DNA of 64,000 nucleotides from contig NC_089781.1 in the NCBI RefSeq assembly GCF_040412425.1, positions 55,627,313 through 55,691,312 of the forward strand, read 5' to 3'. Positions 25,324-39,429 of the stretch are shown in pieces. The number at the start of each line of letters is the position of its first letter. Position 1 is the stretch's first letter. The notes below the pieces were generated by a model. That model saw only the letters and a program-made list of their open reading frames with translations. It made no database searches and was not told where the DNA came from. The translations under genes were made by a program, and so were the position numbers. The DNA comes from Macrobrachium rosenbergii. Lineage: Eukaryota; Arthropoda; Malacostraca; Decapoda; Palaemonidae.

Positions 25324-26686
25324 TATCAGCAGTGATAAAATATTCTCTTAAAGTAAAGCTTCTGTGATATTGTGGTCTAATAAAAAATCATTAAATCCAA
25401 TAAAACAGAAAATGATCAACTACTATTTAGTCATGTTCTTAAAAGGAATTTCCTTTGGGCAGTCACCATCAAGAAATGCCATATGTACAGTCACCCAAAT
25501 TAGAACTGGCAGAGTTTCATAATTTTTCGAACACCTGCCTGACACAAGATTCATGCCTGATTAATCTATTTTTCTGTTCAAAGATGAAAGAAATCTTATG
25601 AAATGACGTTACAAATAGTCACTGTGATCTTTAGAACATCATGTTACAATATTACGTAAAACCATTTCCCATGTAGCAAAATTGACGTGAACGAAACAAA
25701 GTGATAAAAAACATCAGATCACAACCACTGGCATAAACAGTGTTGCCACATTTCCACACCACTAACTTCCATGCTCTCCCAAATTTTAGTCATTCAACCC
25801 AGAGCTTTCTTTCACAGTCTAAAGATCATTTCTCATAACTTCCCTTAAGTTAATCACATTCACTTTATACATTTATCAATACAATTTTAAATAAATTTAA
25901 GTTACCATAATTAGATGGAAACCTAAACTGCTGTCACTCTGATGTCATCTGCATTCACCGTGTCAATCAAGACATTGCTCGATCGACTTCTGCTGCTTCA
26001 TGATTTGGAGCAGATAACTATTCTTTGATGGCACTTTATTCAGTCATTATTATAAAAAAGCTATATAAATATATCAAGGATTTGGCTGATTAATTGCTGG
26101 CCTTTGAAAACATGTGTCCAGTGCAGGTGGACTCTATGTTGACGTTGGTATTTTCTGCGGTTAGAGACATCAGGTATCTGACGTGCTCATTTGTGCCTTC
26201 TGATCATGGCCAAGATGCATGGGGTCAACATGACAGATTGATGGAAGCTTTGTGATATCTGTGGATTCAGAAGGCAGGGTCCTTTGAACAATGAACCAGA
26301 CAGTGACGTCAAGCTTCAAGGGTGGGGTTATTAAGTGAATGCTTGCATACGTGGGCTCTCTAATATGTATATTATAAAGGAATCACAGAATGGGTTTTTG
26401 AGCTGTGTTTGTGAATAAGAACAGCCACTTGGAGGGGCGGCTTCCTAATGGCCATAGAATGTGATTAAGATAAACTCATTATTGACACTTGTAACTTTTT
26501 CAGACATTATGTGGAATACCCATTTGACTTTGCAGTAAAACCCCTCTGTTCTTTCTTATGCATTTTTCTGTTTTAAGTGTTTATTTCTTTATGCACTATT
26601 TCAAGTTTTAATATAAGCTATGTTTCTTTTCACAGGAATTCTGGTTGAGTCCTGTGAGGACATATATATTGGAAGTGGTGTTCTTT
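24384..26686. other. No gene recognised; interrupted (GA)n at 25038-25321
   Basis: Purine-strand arrays occur at 25038-25088, 25110-25200 and 25216-25321 with TGATGTCTG words between them. The remainder (25370-26686) is A/T-rich and lacks recognisable coding or terminal repeats. Confidence 0.45.
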
Positions 26687-26690
26687 TTAA

Positions 26691-29563
26691 CCCTTTAATG
26701 CCGACTGGACTTATTTTACGTCAACAAAAGTTGACTGTCAGGTGCCAAGTGGACGTAAAATACGTCGACTACAAGAAGTTTTTTTAAATATTTGCGGAGA
26801 AATACTCCATGTTTGCGAAAAATTTTAAATTGCACCTTGAGGGATGAACTCCCGGATCATGCTGTTGTTTTGTTTACAAGCGTGACCCAGCTGCGCATGC
26901 GCAAATTTCTTTCTTATCCCAAAAGAAAGCATCAGCTAACTGCTGAAAATCTCAAAAATTCTTTAGTAACTTTGTCGTAATTTTTGCTCCTTTTCTATTA
27001 GCCTTTACATAAAGTTTTATATATGGAAAGGTGTGCAATTTCATGTAGAATACAATAAAAAATAACTCATGGTTGTAGCTTTTATCAATTTTGAATATTT
27101 TCATATAAATCACGATAAGTGCCAAAATTTCAACCATCGGTCAACTTTGACTCTACCGAAATGGTCAAAAAATGCAATTGTAAGCTAAAACTCTTACATT
27201 CTAGTAATATTCAATCATTTACCTTCATTTTGCAACAAACGAGAAGTCTCTAGCACAATATTTCGATTTATGGTGAATTTTTGAAAAAAAAATTTTTCCT
27301 TACATCTGCGCTAACTCTGTTGAAAATCTCAGAAATTCTTTAGTCACTTTGTCATAATTTTTGCACCATTTTCTATTAGCCTTTACATAAAGTTTTATAT
27401 ATGAAAATGTGCGCAATTTCATGTAGAATACAACAAAAAAATAACTCATGGTTGTAGCTTTTATTGATTTTGAAATATTTTCATATAAATCACGCTAAGT
27501 GCCAAAACTTCAACCTTCGGTCAACTTTGACTTGACCAAAATGGTCGAAAAATGCAATTGTAAGCTAAAACTCTTACATTCTAGTAATAGTCAATCATTT
27601 ACCTTCATTTTGCAACAAACGAGAAGTCTCTAGCACAATATTTCAATTTATAGTGAATTTTTGAAAAACCTTTTTCCTTACGTCCGTGCTAACTCTGCTG
27701 AAAATCTTGTAAGAGCCTCACGCCGTCTCTTCCAAACACGTGTGTTCGTCGTCCATCGGAGTGGACAAGACAACAAGAGCATCTCGTTTTCTTTCTCTAA
27801 AGAAAAACGATTTCAACCATACAATATTTCCGTCTGTTTCTCCCTAACCATTGTTGTCTTGATGTATGTACAATCACCACTACTTGCATTGCCATGCAAG
27901 CATTCTAATCATGTACTCATAATGTTCCAATGAATCTTCTATATCATACTGTGTATATGTTTCTGTTTGTGAAGATGCCAAACGTCTCACCACTCCGATG
28001 GACGACGAACACACGAACACACAAGTGTCTGGAAGAGACGGCGTCAGGCTCTTACAATCTGAAAAATTCTTTGGTCACTGTCACAATTGTTGCACAGTTT
28101 TCTATTACCCGTTGCAAAAGTTTTATATATGAAAATGTGTGCAATTTCATGTAAAATACAACAAAAAATAACTCATGGTTGTAGCTTTTATCAATTATGA
28201 CATATTTTCATATAAATCATGATAAGTGCCAAAATTTCAACCTTCAGTCAACCTTTGACTCGACCGAAATGGTAAAAAAATGCAATTGTAAGCTAAAACT
28301 CTTACATTTTTTTCTAGTAATATTCAATCATTTACCTTCATTTTGCAACAAACGAGAAGTCTCTAGCACAATATTTCGATTTATGGCAAATTTTTGAAAA
28401 AACTTTTTAATTATGTCTGCGCGCGGTAACTCTGCTGAAAATCTCAGAAATTCTTTAGTCACTTTGTCGTAATGTTTGCACCGTTTTATATTAGCCGTTA
28501 CATAAAGTTTTATATATGAAAATGTGCGCAATTTCATGTAAAATACAACAAAAGATAATTCATGGTTGCAGCTTTTATCAGTTTTGAAATATTATCATAT
28601 AAATCATGGTAAGTGCAAAAATTTCAACCTTCGGTCAACTTTGACTCAACCGAAATGGTCGAAAATGCAATTGTTGAAATGGTCTGCAATTGTAAGCTAA
28701 AACTCCTACATTCTAGTAATATTCAATCATTTACCTTCATTTTGCAACAAACGAGAAGTCTCTAGCACAATATTTCGATTTATGGTGAATTTTTGAAAAA
28801 AAACTTTTTCCTTACCTCCGCTGAACCTGCTGAAAATCTCTGAATTTCTTTAGTCATTTTGCTGTAATTTTTGTGATATTAGCTGTTACAATATATGAAA
28901 ATGTGTGCAATTTTGATCAACAAAAATAACTCATGGTTGTAGCTTTTCCCAGTTCTGAAATATTTTCATATAAATCACGATAAGTGCAACATTTCAACAA
29001 CTTTGATTAAAATGGTAAAAATGCAATTGTAAGCTAAAACTCTTACATTTTAGTAATATTCAATCATTTACCTTCAATTTGCAACAAACGGGAAGTCTCT
29101 AGCACAATATTTCAATTTATGGTGAATTTTTGAAAAATTTTTATGTCCACATCAAATTCATGCATCATTTTGTGATAATATTTTCTCTGTGTTGCTTTGA
29201 TCATTTTACAATTTGTTATATACCAAAATCATTGCAATTTAGTGTACAATATAAAGAAAAAAAAATATCTCATTAGCTTTAACCATTTTGCTCACAGCGC
29301 GATTTGTATACAATTATATATGAAATTTTTTTTCACGCTGTCATATATTCCAATATTTATATATGATAATGATATGTTTTTCATTTCTGATGGTTGCATA
29401 CTAAACTTCAGGCAATGAGAAGAAAAGGAGCCAAAAATGAACTCTTAATCTTAAAAACTAAGCATGCTGTGATTTTTTGAAAAAAACTTTCTTTCTGCTT
29501 CGGCGCTAAGTACCAAAGCCTGCCGGCAGACACTTTTGTAAATAGAGGCTCGGCGTTTAAGGG
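26691..29563 (-). mobile_element. TTAA-flanked repeat-array element (piggyBac-like), copy 1
   Basis: Flanked by TTAA on both sides (26687-26690 and 29564-29567), with inverted ends CCCTTTAATGCCGACTGGAC and, from the other end, CCCTTAAACGCCGAGCCTC. Four-base TTAA duplications and CCC ends are typical of piggyBac and also occur in Kolobok. There is no transposase. The interior is about five tandem units of 345-390 bp (marker TCTAGCACAATATTT at 27250, 27632, 28365, 28755, 29100). Orientation is opposite to the copy at 42115-44301. An LTR-derived insert interrupts it at 27708-28056. Confidence 0.8.
27708..28056 (+). mobile_element. 349 bp LTR-derived insert with inverted ends
   Basis: Begins TGTAAGAGCC and ends GGCTCTTACA with a perfect 4 bp duplication ATCT (27704-27707 and 28057-28060). 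The first ~285 bases match the start of the LTR of the element at 36679-38510 read on its minus strand. The last ~67 bases are an inverted copy of the same LTR start (GAAGAGACGGCGTC against GACGCCGTCTCTTC). Confidence 0.8.
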
Positions 29564-29567
29564 TTAA

Positions 29568-30420
29568 CATACTATATCACATTTATTTTGGTCTAGAGTA
29601 ATCATGACCTTTTTATTTCGTTTGGTGACAAGGGTGTTAGTCACTAGTATTGGTTGGTCCAGAATCATTTATTCAACTGATGGTGAGTCTGAATTTCATC
29701 TAGTTATGACTTTTATTTTTATGCTGAAATGCTTCCATTAATTTTACATATAAGGTCTAGTTTTGTATCTCAGCATTTTAATCCAGTAAGCCTTGTTTGA
29801 CAGACAGGGAGAGTGAGGAGTTGAAGAGAAAGAAGTGCTGACCCAAAGCTGGCCATTGCTACCGGAGAATCTTAGAGATATAAGATGATATGCCATTGTT
29901 CTTAAAACAAATGTAAAAAGAGATTATGACCCCATCTGACCTTGTTTTATGGTATAATAAATATGCAAATGACTGAGAATATAGGTCAGTGAATCATATT
30001 ATATAAGAAACTAATATATTTGGCTACAATAAACCCCTAAAAAGTGTGTGAAAAATTTTTCCACACTTGGTGTAGTAGACCGTAAAATGAAGACCCCACT
30101 TCTGCAACCGATCATGCTGCCCATCAAAACTCCCACACCTGAGGAGGCCACACTGCCACGTTTCAGCAACAATAGGAGACAGCTATCAATAGTGGTATTG
30201 CATTAACATAGTCCTCCTATTATCATTTCGATATATAGTTGATGGTAGTTGAACGATTTGTTAAATTTTACAGAAAACATTGGAAACTCACAAAATGCTA
30301 TCAAAGATGAAAAAAGAAAATGATAACCTTAACAATGTGAACCATGCGACCTTACTCTATTGTTATCGATGTCGTGATTTATTGGTCAAACTCAGCTGTT
30401 TTGTCAGGCCCTTCATGTTC
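29568..30420. other. No feature recognised
   Basis: A/T-rich sequence upstream of the Tc1-like gene. The open frame 30280-30735 starts earlier than the transposase, but the residues before MMDHLPGKEAS do not resemble the family. Confidence 0.35.
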
Positions 30421-31168
30421 ATGATGGATCATCTGCCTGGCAAAGAAGCATCCCCTGCTCAGCGAGAGACAATTATTGCACTGCATTTGGTGCAAGTTCC
30501 TGTTAAAGAGATATCAAGAAGGCTTGATATACCGAAGAGAACCATACATAAATGGCTCAAATTGTTTAGAGAACGGCAAAGTTTAGAAAACAGGCCTAGA
30601 AGTGGAACTCCTCGAAGCACCAGAAGAGAGCTAGACAATATGATTGTTGCAGCTGTCAAAGAACAACCGGATTACAGCAGTTGCTGTAAAACAGCGGCTT
30701 GGACTGCAAATACGTGTGCAGACTGTGCAGAATAGGTTGCATGGGGCAGGAATGCATCACAGGATTCTGGCAAGGAAACCATTGCTAATGCAACAGCATA
30801 AAGAAGAAAGGATGGGATTTGCCCTGCAATATCTTCCAGAAGCTGCTTCATCCTGGGATTCAGTTATTTTCTGTGATGAAAAAATCTTCACCTCTGATGC
30901 GCATGGACAGCTTCATTCTTGGCGCCCAACTACAACTAGGCAAGCCTAGTGAAATTTAAGTTGCCTTATTCATAAAATATGAAGCACGCCCCTTGCCTTT
31001 AACATCAACCTGTTTATTCCTATCATAAACTGATATGTAGCATATAATTGAGTGCATTATGTTATATATAAAAATTCAAAAGCAATTCGACTCTAAAGTG
31101 AAAATAATACAGTTTACTGCAAGATGAAAAAAGAAACTTTTGTTATTTTGCCTTTATTATTGTATGTA

Positions 31169-32295
31169 CAGTCACTCAAAAATGTTTTGCAACATGTTCC
31201 AGAAGTTTTCATTCACCTAACAGTAATTTGTTCTTTTGATATTTACAAGGAAATGTAATTTTCTTATTTGACTTTGGTTATTAATCATATGGTCAACAAT
31301 ATAAAAAAGAATGGTGAGTGAAAAATTCATATTACGAAAAATGACGAAACATTTTGAAAAATTTCACTTCATATGATTGGGAAAAAAAGAGTCAAAGAAG
31401 AAACTGTATTTCGAATCCAGATAAAAGCTTATTGACTAATAAAATAATATTGAATAATTATCAATGAAATTATATATAAATAAAGAAAGAAAGCATTCAA
31501 CCATTACTGTTGTCAAAAACAAAAAAGAAAAAATCTCGTAACATCGTGTGTTATTGTGTGACTCCACATTCGGACAGGAAAATTAAACTAAACTGTCTCA
31601 TCACTTGCACCGATAAGATGGGCAACAGACTCAGCCGCACCACAATCATTAGCGTGCATAAGACTAATGTCTCTATTGTACATATTGCTCAGCAGCTTAG
31701 CGTAAGTAAAACAACCAGGTATAGAGGAATAAAACAATGGAGAGAACGAGGAAATATAGATAAATTCATTGTAAAAAGTGGAGGACAACCCCATTGTTGC
31801 ACTACTGTTAAGGATCATCATCGGATGATCACTGAAGGAGCTCCTTCTAACTCCCGACAAGCCGGTGTTGCCATAACGAGAGAACATTATGCTTTCCCTT
31901 CAAGTTGCTGCTCAAACCATCCGTAACCAGCTACATGAGACCAAGATATTATTTCATCATACTCCTGCCAAGAAACACTTCATATCAGCAAAACACAAAG
32001 AACAGAGGCTAGGGTTTGCGTTACAATATAATCCAGTAGCCGATGATTTCTGTAAGAATCATCTTTTGCGATGAGGAGACATTCTCCACTGATGAGCATG
32101 GTAGTCTTCTTCACTGCTGGCATTTAGCATTAACTAAATTAATGTTGAACTTCTTGCTAATTTTCATTCTTTAGAAACTTAGATAATAAGAAATACAAAA
32201 ATAGGCATTATATACTCGGTTAACTTCATAAGAGGCATCAAAACGATACGCCTAAGTAACAATGAAAGAAATGAGAAATTACACATAATAACAGC

Positions 32296-32374
<79 letters not shown>

Positions 32375-32940
32375 TACATACATACATATATATATGTGCA
32401 TGTAATGCCCATGCGATTGTATTCTATGTATTACAAAAACAAACGTGAAATCTGTTAGTCTAGTTCAGTATATTTTATATTAAGTTTCACTAGTTCACAT
32501 TATACATAGGATTAGTCTTCAAAAATTTGATTAATAATAATGTGCAAGCAAATCTTTACAAAAGTGTATTTGTTGATGTTAATAAGACTAATAGTTCGAC
32601 TTATAACAGTCGTAGGTCTATCTACAAAGTTCACACATATGAAGGTGATAAAACAACGATAGTGATGTCAGTTGGAGATGAAAATATTAAAATATAAGAA
32701 CAGCGATGACCTCTGAAGTATTATAGTAACATCCTTTTATTAAGTAAAGTATGACAACAGTAAGCAGTATCAGAAAAAGCCCTGTTTAAGGGAAACTGCA
32801 GGTAATTTCTCGGACCCACGGCTACTGTTCAGTTGTTTCACACGCTTACAACCGAGTTGCCAAATAGCGCCAGATGTCGCTATTATAAGCTGTTGTCCGA
32901 AAAGTTTTGAAGTATGTTGCAAAAAATTTTTGAGTGATTG
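31169..32940 (+). mobile_element. Second Tc1-like element nested in the gap of the first
   Basis: Ends CAGTCACTCAAAAATGTTTT (31169) and, inverted, CAATCACTCAAAAATTTTTT (32940), flanked by TA on both sides. The coding remnant (31510-32110) has an HTH part (VSIVHIAQQLSVSKTTRY, about 31670), a frameshift, then TIRNQLHET, KEQRLGFALQYNPVADD and CDEETFSTDEHGSL (first catalytic Asp, about 32065-32110). It breaks off there; the second half of the transposase is missing and a TA array (32298-32372) occupies part of the space. Confidence 0.82.
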
Positions 32941-33156
32941 TACATACCCTAGACCTAAAGCTGAGAAATGATCAATGACTATATGCATTTGACCGTTCAC
33001 ACAGGTTTTATCTGTTTAATGGGGATTACACTGCACAATTATCTTCATACAGTTGTCTTGATATATAATTTCAATTCATACCTATAGGCTTTTAGGAAAC
33101 ATTATAATTTCCATTGTTAGAGTATAACTTATAAGATAGGTCTATGTTACAACATA

Positions 33157-34035
33157 CAGTGGAACCTCAGTTCCCGACGCTAATCCGTTCTAGAAGGAGT
33201 GTCGAGATTCGATTTTGTCGAATTCCGAATCAATTTCGACCATAAGAAATAACTGAAAATGGATTAATCCGTTCCTGACCACCAGTCACTACTCCAACCT
33301 TGTCTTTTTATACAAAACACTACACACATTACAATGAAATAAGTTCAGAGTTAAATAACTTACCTTATTAGAAGTCTTCTTACAGTTTTAAATGCATACT
33401 GTATCAAAAAAATTGGCCTACCAGTGGTAGACCGAGCGCTGCAGGCTAGGCTAGGCAGCCTATACGCACTCCAGAATGTACTGTAACAGGTACGCACAAA
33501 AACTGTTGTTAATGATAAATACAATGAAAAACAAGCCTGGTCATTACATTAAATTAATAATGCAATATTAAAAATAAGCCGAATGTACTGTAGAGTCTGT
33601 TATAAAAATTAAGAAAAAGTCTTAAGCTACGTCGGCATCGGCAGCTTGTGGCAAGCGCGGATGTAAACAAACCAGAGTGCCGTCCTGGTGGCGATCGCGG
33701 TACTAATTACATAAACATTGTGTATCGTTCAGGATTGTATTAATTTATGATAAATTCCATTCAGAGTCTACTGTAATGTATAAAATCACTGCTTTTTTTA
33801 GTGCTTTTAAATGTCCGCGTGGGAAGAACGCCACCAACAACGCCAACTAGCGCGCAGCGTTATCAAACACTTTTGTTTACAAACATCATATGTTTAAATC
33901 GGCGACGGTCGGATCGCGTCGGGTCGGATTCCATAAAGTTTGTTGTTCGGGAACCGCGCAAACTTTACTCGGCATTTCGTGTCGAATCCGATTTTGTCGA
34001 AGTTTCGTGCGAACTCGGAGACCGGGGTTCCACTG
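33157..34035. mobile_element. Tigger-like MITE, 879 bp, related to MITE B
   Basis: Inverted ends CAGTGGAACCTCAGTTCCC (33157) and GAGACCGGGGTTCCACTG (34035) with TA on both sides (33155-33156 and 34036-34037). Shares body words with 16065-16997 but lacks its long internal palindrome. Non-coding. Confidence 0.82.
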
Positions 34036-34854
34036 TATATAAAAATAGACGAAAATATGTCTTTGTAAAGCTGTAGGCCTACTGTTCTCTCTTTTTTTTT
34101 TATAACTAACTATTCTCTATTGAAGTGTCTATCAGTTGAAATAATATTTTCTATCAACAGATATGCTGAAAATAACACCGCACCTTCAAGGCGTAGTGGC
34201 AGAATATCAGCTGGGTTATGGGCATGGACAGCTCCCAGTCTACCGGGAGAGTTAATTGTCATTGATGAGCGTCTGAATAGCAATCAGTATATCAAAATTT
34301 TACATGACATTTTAGCACCCTCAGTTCAATAACTATCATTGCCGTATCCCATGCCAGTATATATTACCATAGACAATTCTGCGTTCCACAATGCAAAGGT
34401 TGTAAAGCAATGGTTCCAGCAAAATCCACACAGTTCGAATTGATTGGCCTGGTAAGTCTGCAGATCTGAACCCAACAGAAAACTTATGGGCCTAGATGAC
34501 CCACCAGTGGGATGTTAATCGTGCTAAGACCAAAGAGAACCTTATAAAGCATGCAATACATATTTGGGAAAACTTAAGGCCAACGAGGAGTGCAGCAAAC
34601 ATTTGTGAAGTCCTCGTTGCATCAATGCCACATAGAACAAGATGTGTGCTAAATGCACAAGGATCCCATATAAAGTTTTAATAAGTTATGCTGCGTTTTC
34701 ATATAATATTACCAATTTTATTCTCTCTAGTTTAACAATCTTATTTTGTATTTGACTTTATTTCAGCTCATTTACTTCTCTAATACTTTTCTTATTCATG
34801 TGAATCTATGCATACTTATAGGCCTATGTTATGACTGAATTCCTGCTTAATTCA

Positions 34855-36674
<1,820 letters not shown>

Positions 36675-36678
36675 CAAC

Positions 36679-38510
36679 TGTAGGGACAGGAGATTGAGTG
36701 ACATACTGGCTGGGTGTTAACTGGTTTATTGCTGGTTCCTTACTGAGATGAATGTACAGAATCTTCGAAGATGTTATTGACGTGTGCGAGCAGTAAAGTA
36801 GCATCTACACACAGACAGGTGAAAACAAGAGGTAAAAGATTCAGACATCTGTGTTTGTCGGCAGACAAACAGATGGTGATATTGATACACATAATAAACG
36901 CAGTGTTAAAACATACATCAACTGAAAGGCCAGGAAATTCTACATATGGCCAATTGCATGAGATTCGAGACAGATTAATAAATACAATGCAGTAGCATAA
37001 TACATGTGAAATGGAGAGACGTTTGGCATCTTCACAAACAGAAACACACATACAGTTTGATACAGAGGATTCGGTGGAACATTATGAGTACATGATTAGA
37101 ATGGTTGCATGGCAATGCAAGTAGTGGTGATTGTACATAAATCAAGACAATAATGGTAAGGGAGAAACAGACGGAAATATTGTATGGTTGAAGTCGCATT
37201 CCGTCAGAAAAAGAAAACGAGATGCTCTGGTTTTGTCTTGTCTACTCCGATGGATGATGACTGACGAACACACGAACACACACGTGTTTGGAAGAGACGG
37301 CGTCGGGGCGACGGGCTCTTACAATACTCCCCCCCAAAGACGTGGGTAACGTCTGATTAATCGACGTTTCCCCCCCAAGCAAGGCATCGACGCGGAAATC
37401 GTCTTGCTGACAATTGCAGCTGGCTTGAAGGGCTTGGGCTACGGGCGGGTAGGAGGCTGAAGGGCAGCGCCGGCAGGCAGGAGCTCGAGGAGGACGGGAG
37501 CGGGTCGAAGGGTGACGTTGGATGATCCTTAGGTAGCCAGCTGGAGGGGGACGGCTGAAGGAGGCTGATCCTTCGGTAGCCAGCTCGAGGGCTGAAGGAT
37601 GATGGCGGCTGATCCCTGGTAGCCAGCTCGAGGGGGGCAGCAGCAGGCTGAAGGATGACGGCTGGCCCTTCGTTGGTCAGCTCGTCTGGTATGAGTGCAG
37701 GGGCGGTTTCAGGTTTCCTGGAGGAGGTGTCCAGGGCTCCGGTGGTGGGGTGGGTCATCTCGGAGGGTCGAACATCTATTGAGAACTCGGGAACGGCGGG
37801 AAGCAGCGAGGCAGTGAAGGGTCTGTTGGCGCGTGGGTCGTCATCTTGGGTCGGCCGGGTCCTTCGTGTCACTCTGGGGTCACCAGTGTAGGGACAGGAG
37901 ATTGAGTGACATACTGGCTGGGTGTTAACTGGTTTATTGCTGGTTCCTTACTGAGATGAGTGTACAGAATCTTCAAAGATGTTATTGACGTGTGCGAGCG
38001 GTAAAGTAGCATCTACACACAGACAGGTGAAAAGAGAGGTAAAAGATTCAGACATCTGTGTTTGTCGGCAGACAAACAGGTGGCGATACTGATAGATATA
38101 ATAAACGCACAGTGTTAAAACATACATCAATGGGAAGGCCAGGAAATTCTACATATGGCCAATTGCATGAGATTTGAGACAGATTAATGAATACAATGCA
38201 TGCAGAGATGATTGGCGTCTTCACAAACAGAAACACACATACAGTCTGATACAGAGGATTCGGTGGAACATTGTGAGTACATGATTAGAATGGTTGCATG
38301 GCAATGCAAGTAGTGGTGATTGTACATAAATCAAGACAATAATGGTAAGGGAGAAACAGACGGAAATATTGTATGGTTGAAGTCGCGTTCTGTCAGAGAA
38401 AGAAAACGAGATGCTCTTGTTTTGTCTTGTCCACTCCGATGGATGATGATTGATGAACACAAACACACACGTGTTTGGAAGAGACGGCGTCGGGGCGACG
38501 GGCTCTTACA
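36679..38510 (-). mobile_element. Short non-autonomous LTR retrotransposon (TRIM-like)
   Basis: Direct repeats at 36679-37323 (645 bp) and 37887-38510 (624 bp) are LTRs, flanked by a perfect 4 bp duplication CAAC (36675-36678 and 38511-38514). Reading the minus strand, the primer site next to the 5' LTR (37885 downward) is TGGTGACCCCAGAGTGACAC, resembling a tRNA-Trp-type site, and the polypurine tract TTTGGGGGGGAG lies just before the 3' LTR (about 37340-37328). The internal part is only 563 bp, so gag-pol must come from elsewhere. LTR start (TGTAAGAGC), primer site and tract all resemble those of the gypsy element at 19582-24383. Confidence 0.88.
37357..37872 (-). CDS. Open frame spanning the TRIM interior, Pro/Ser-rich, unknown
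   Basis: A 171-codon frame begins about 15 bases after the primer site and ends just before the polypurine tract, so it fills the whole interior. It is rich in Pro, Ser, Leu and Ala with no recognised gag or enzyme motif. The DNA under it contains repeated units around GGTAGCCAGCTCGAGGG and GGCTGAAGGATGA, which explains the low complexity. It may be the worn start of a gag frame or simply an open GC-rich stretch. Confidence 0.35.
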   Translation of the reverse strand: MTRRTRPTQDDDPRANRPFTASLLPAVPEFSIDVRPSEMTHPTTGALDTSSRKPETAPALIPDELTNEGPAVILQPAAAPLELATRDQPPSSFSPRAGYRRISLLQPSPSSWLPKDHPTSPFDPLPSSSSSCLPALPFSLLPARSPSPSSQLQLSARRFPRRCLAWGGNVD

Positions 38511-38514
38511 CAAC

Positions 38515-38652
38515 TGCCATAACTGTGGTTGTTCATAAACATTAAGTGCTTACAGTTACAGTATATGGTATAAACAAAATTAGGTGAGGAAGGGTACGGA
38601 GTTGCCCCTGAACAACCCTGGATTTTTTTACTTGTAATTATCCAGACTTCAG
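38515..38652. repeat. Left part of an older repeat split by the Transib insertion
   Basis: Bases 38586-38652 (CTTGTAATTATCCAGACTTC near the end) continue after the Transib at 45487-45535 (TCTATTAATCTGGATAATTG). The two halves carry roughly inverted words, suggesting that Transib landed inside an inverted-repeat element. Confidence 0.45.
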
Positions 38653-38657
38653 CATTG

Positions 38658-38686
38658 CACAGTGGGCCAGGAGGTGGACAAAAACC
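38658..38686 (+). promoter_or_regulatory. Left Transib end: RSS-like heptamer-13-nonamer
   Basis: Heptamer CACAGTG (38658-38664), 13 base spacer, then ACAAAAACC (38678-38686). Both blocks are identical to the consensus recombination signal recognised by RAG1/2. In Transib these sequences are the transposase binding and cutting site. Confidence 0.8.
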
Positions 38687-39429
38687 AAAAAAAATTATTG
38701 TTTAGTTTTATCAAAATTATATGAAAAACATAAATTAGAATAATTATATAGGGAGTACGGGATTGACTGATGGTATGGTTTTTAGACGCAATCAGCTAAG
38801 TACATTCTCTCCCAATATGCAGTGATTAGTCTACATCAGATTTGTGTGCATGTAGTATCTGTAACATTATGTCATTATTTCATTAGTTTATAAAAGAGTT
38901 TCAACTAGTTTACTATGTGTTGTGTCCTTGACTAAACATTTCAAATATTGTGTATAACATGAAATTAATCCATGTTATTTGATATATACAGAAGTACTTC
39001 CAATATTTTTGAGTTAACAAAAACAAGTATGCGGCAATTTTTTCACTTGCACTTGCTTCATATCTCTTATGGATTTTATTATACTAGAACTTGTGTAGAA
39101 AGTGAAAATACATGTTTTCTTTGCACCAATTTGCACTTCGAGCTTTTGTGGGCAATAATAACCAAAGTGCTAACTCCCCTATCATGACGCCATTCAACCA
39201 ATGATGCTGACTAACGAACGCCATAAGGTGAACAGAGTTGCCAACGAGTACTTTCATCTTAATACATTGTGTTTTCAATGGGTTTGGGGTAAATCCCAGC
39301 CTAATAAAGTTGAAGGGGGTTAGGTTGCTATGAGTTTTGGATATTACAGCTGTTCAAAGGGTTTGCGTGGGGTAGGGCAGGAAAATATCTAGAACCTGTA
39401 AATTAGGAAAGACATGGAGTCACTGCATA

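Larger units (their letters stand above)
30424..34681 (+). pseudogene. Tc1-like transposase, split in two parts
   Basis: Tc1 transposases cut and paste their element using a DDE catalytic domain. Part 1 (30424-30939): paired-type helix-turn-helix (VKEISRRLDIPKRTIHKWL), linker with RPRSGTPRSTRR, frameshift at about 30665, then first Asp in VIFCDEKIFTSDAHG. Part 2 (34161-34681): YAENNTAPSRRSGRISAGLW, second Asp in ITIDNSAFHNAKVV (about 34367, after a frame change), third acid in DLNPTENLW (about 34468), tail to 34681. Parts 1 and 2 join exactly in frame (ACT AG / A TAT) across 30940-34160, which starts GCAAGC and ends CTATCAACAG. This looks like a GC-AG intron enlarged by insertions. Other frameshifts show the gene is dead. 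Confidence 0.82.

Noticed and set aside
30424..34681. Mutually exclusive exons made from two Tc1 fragments
   Set aside because: The second fragment has its own inverted ends and TA duplications (31169-32940) and is frameshifted, so it is a nested transposon.
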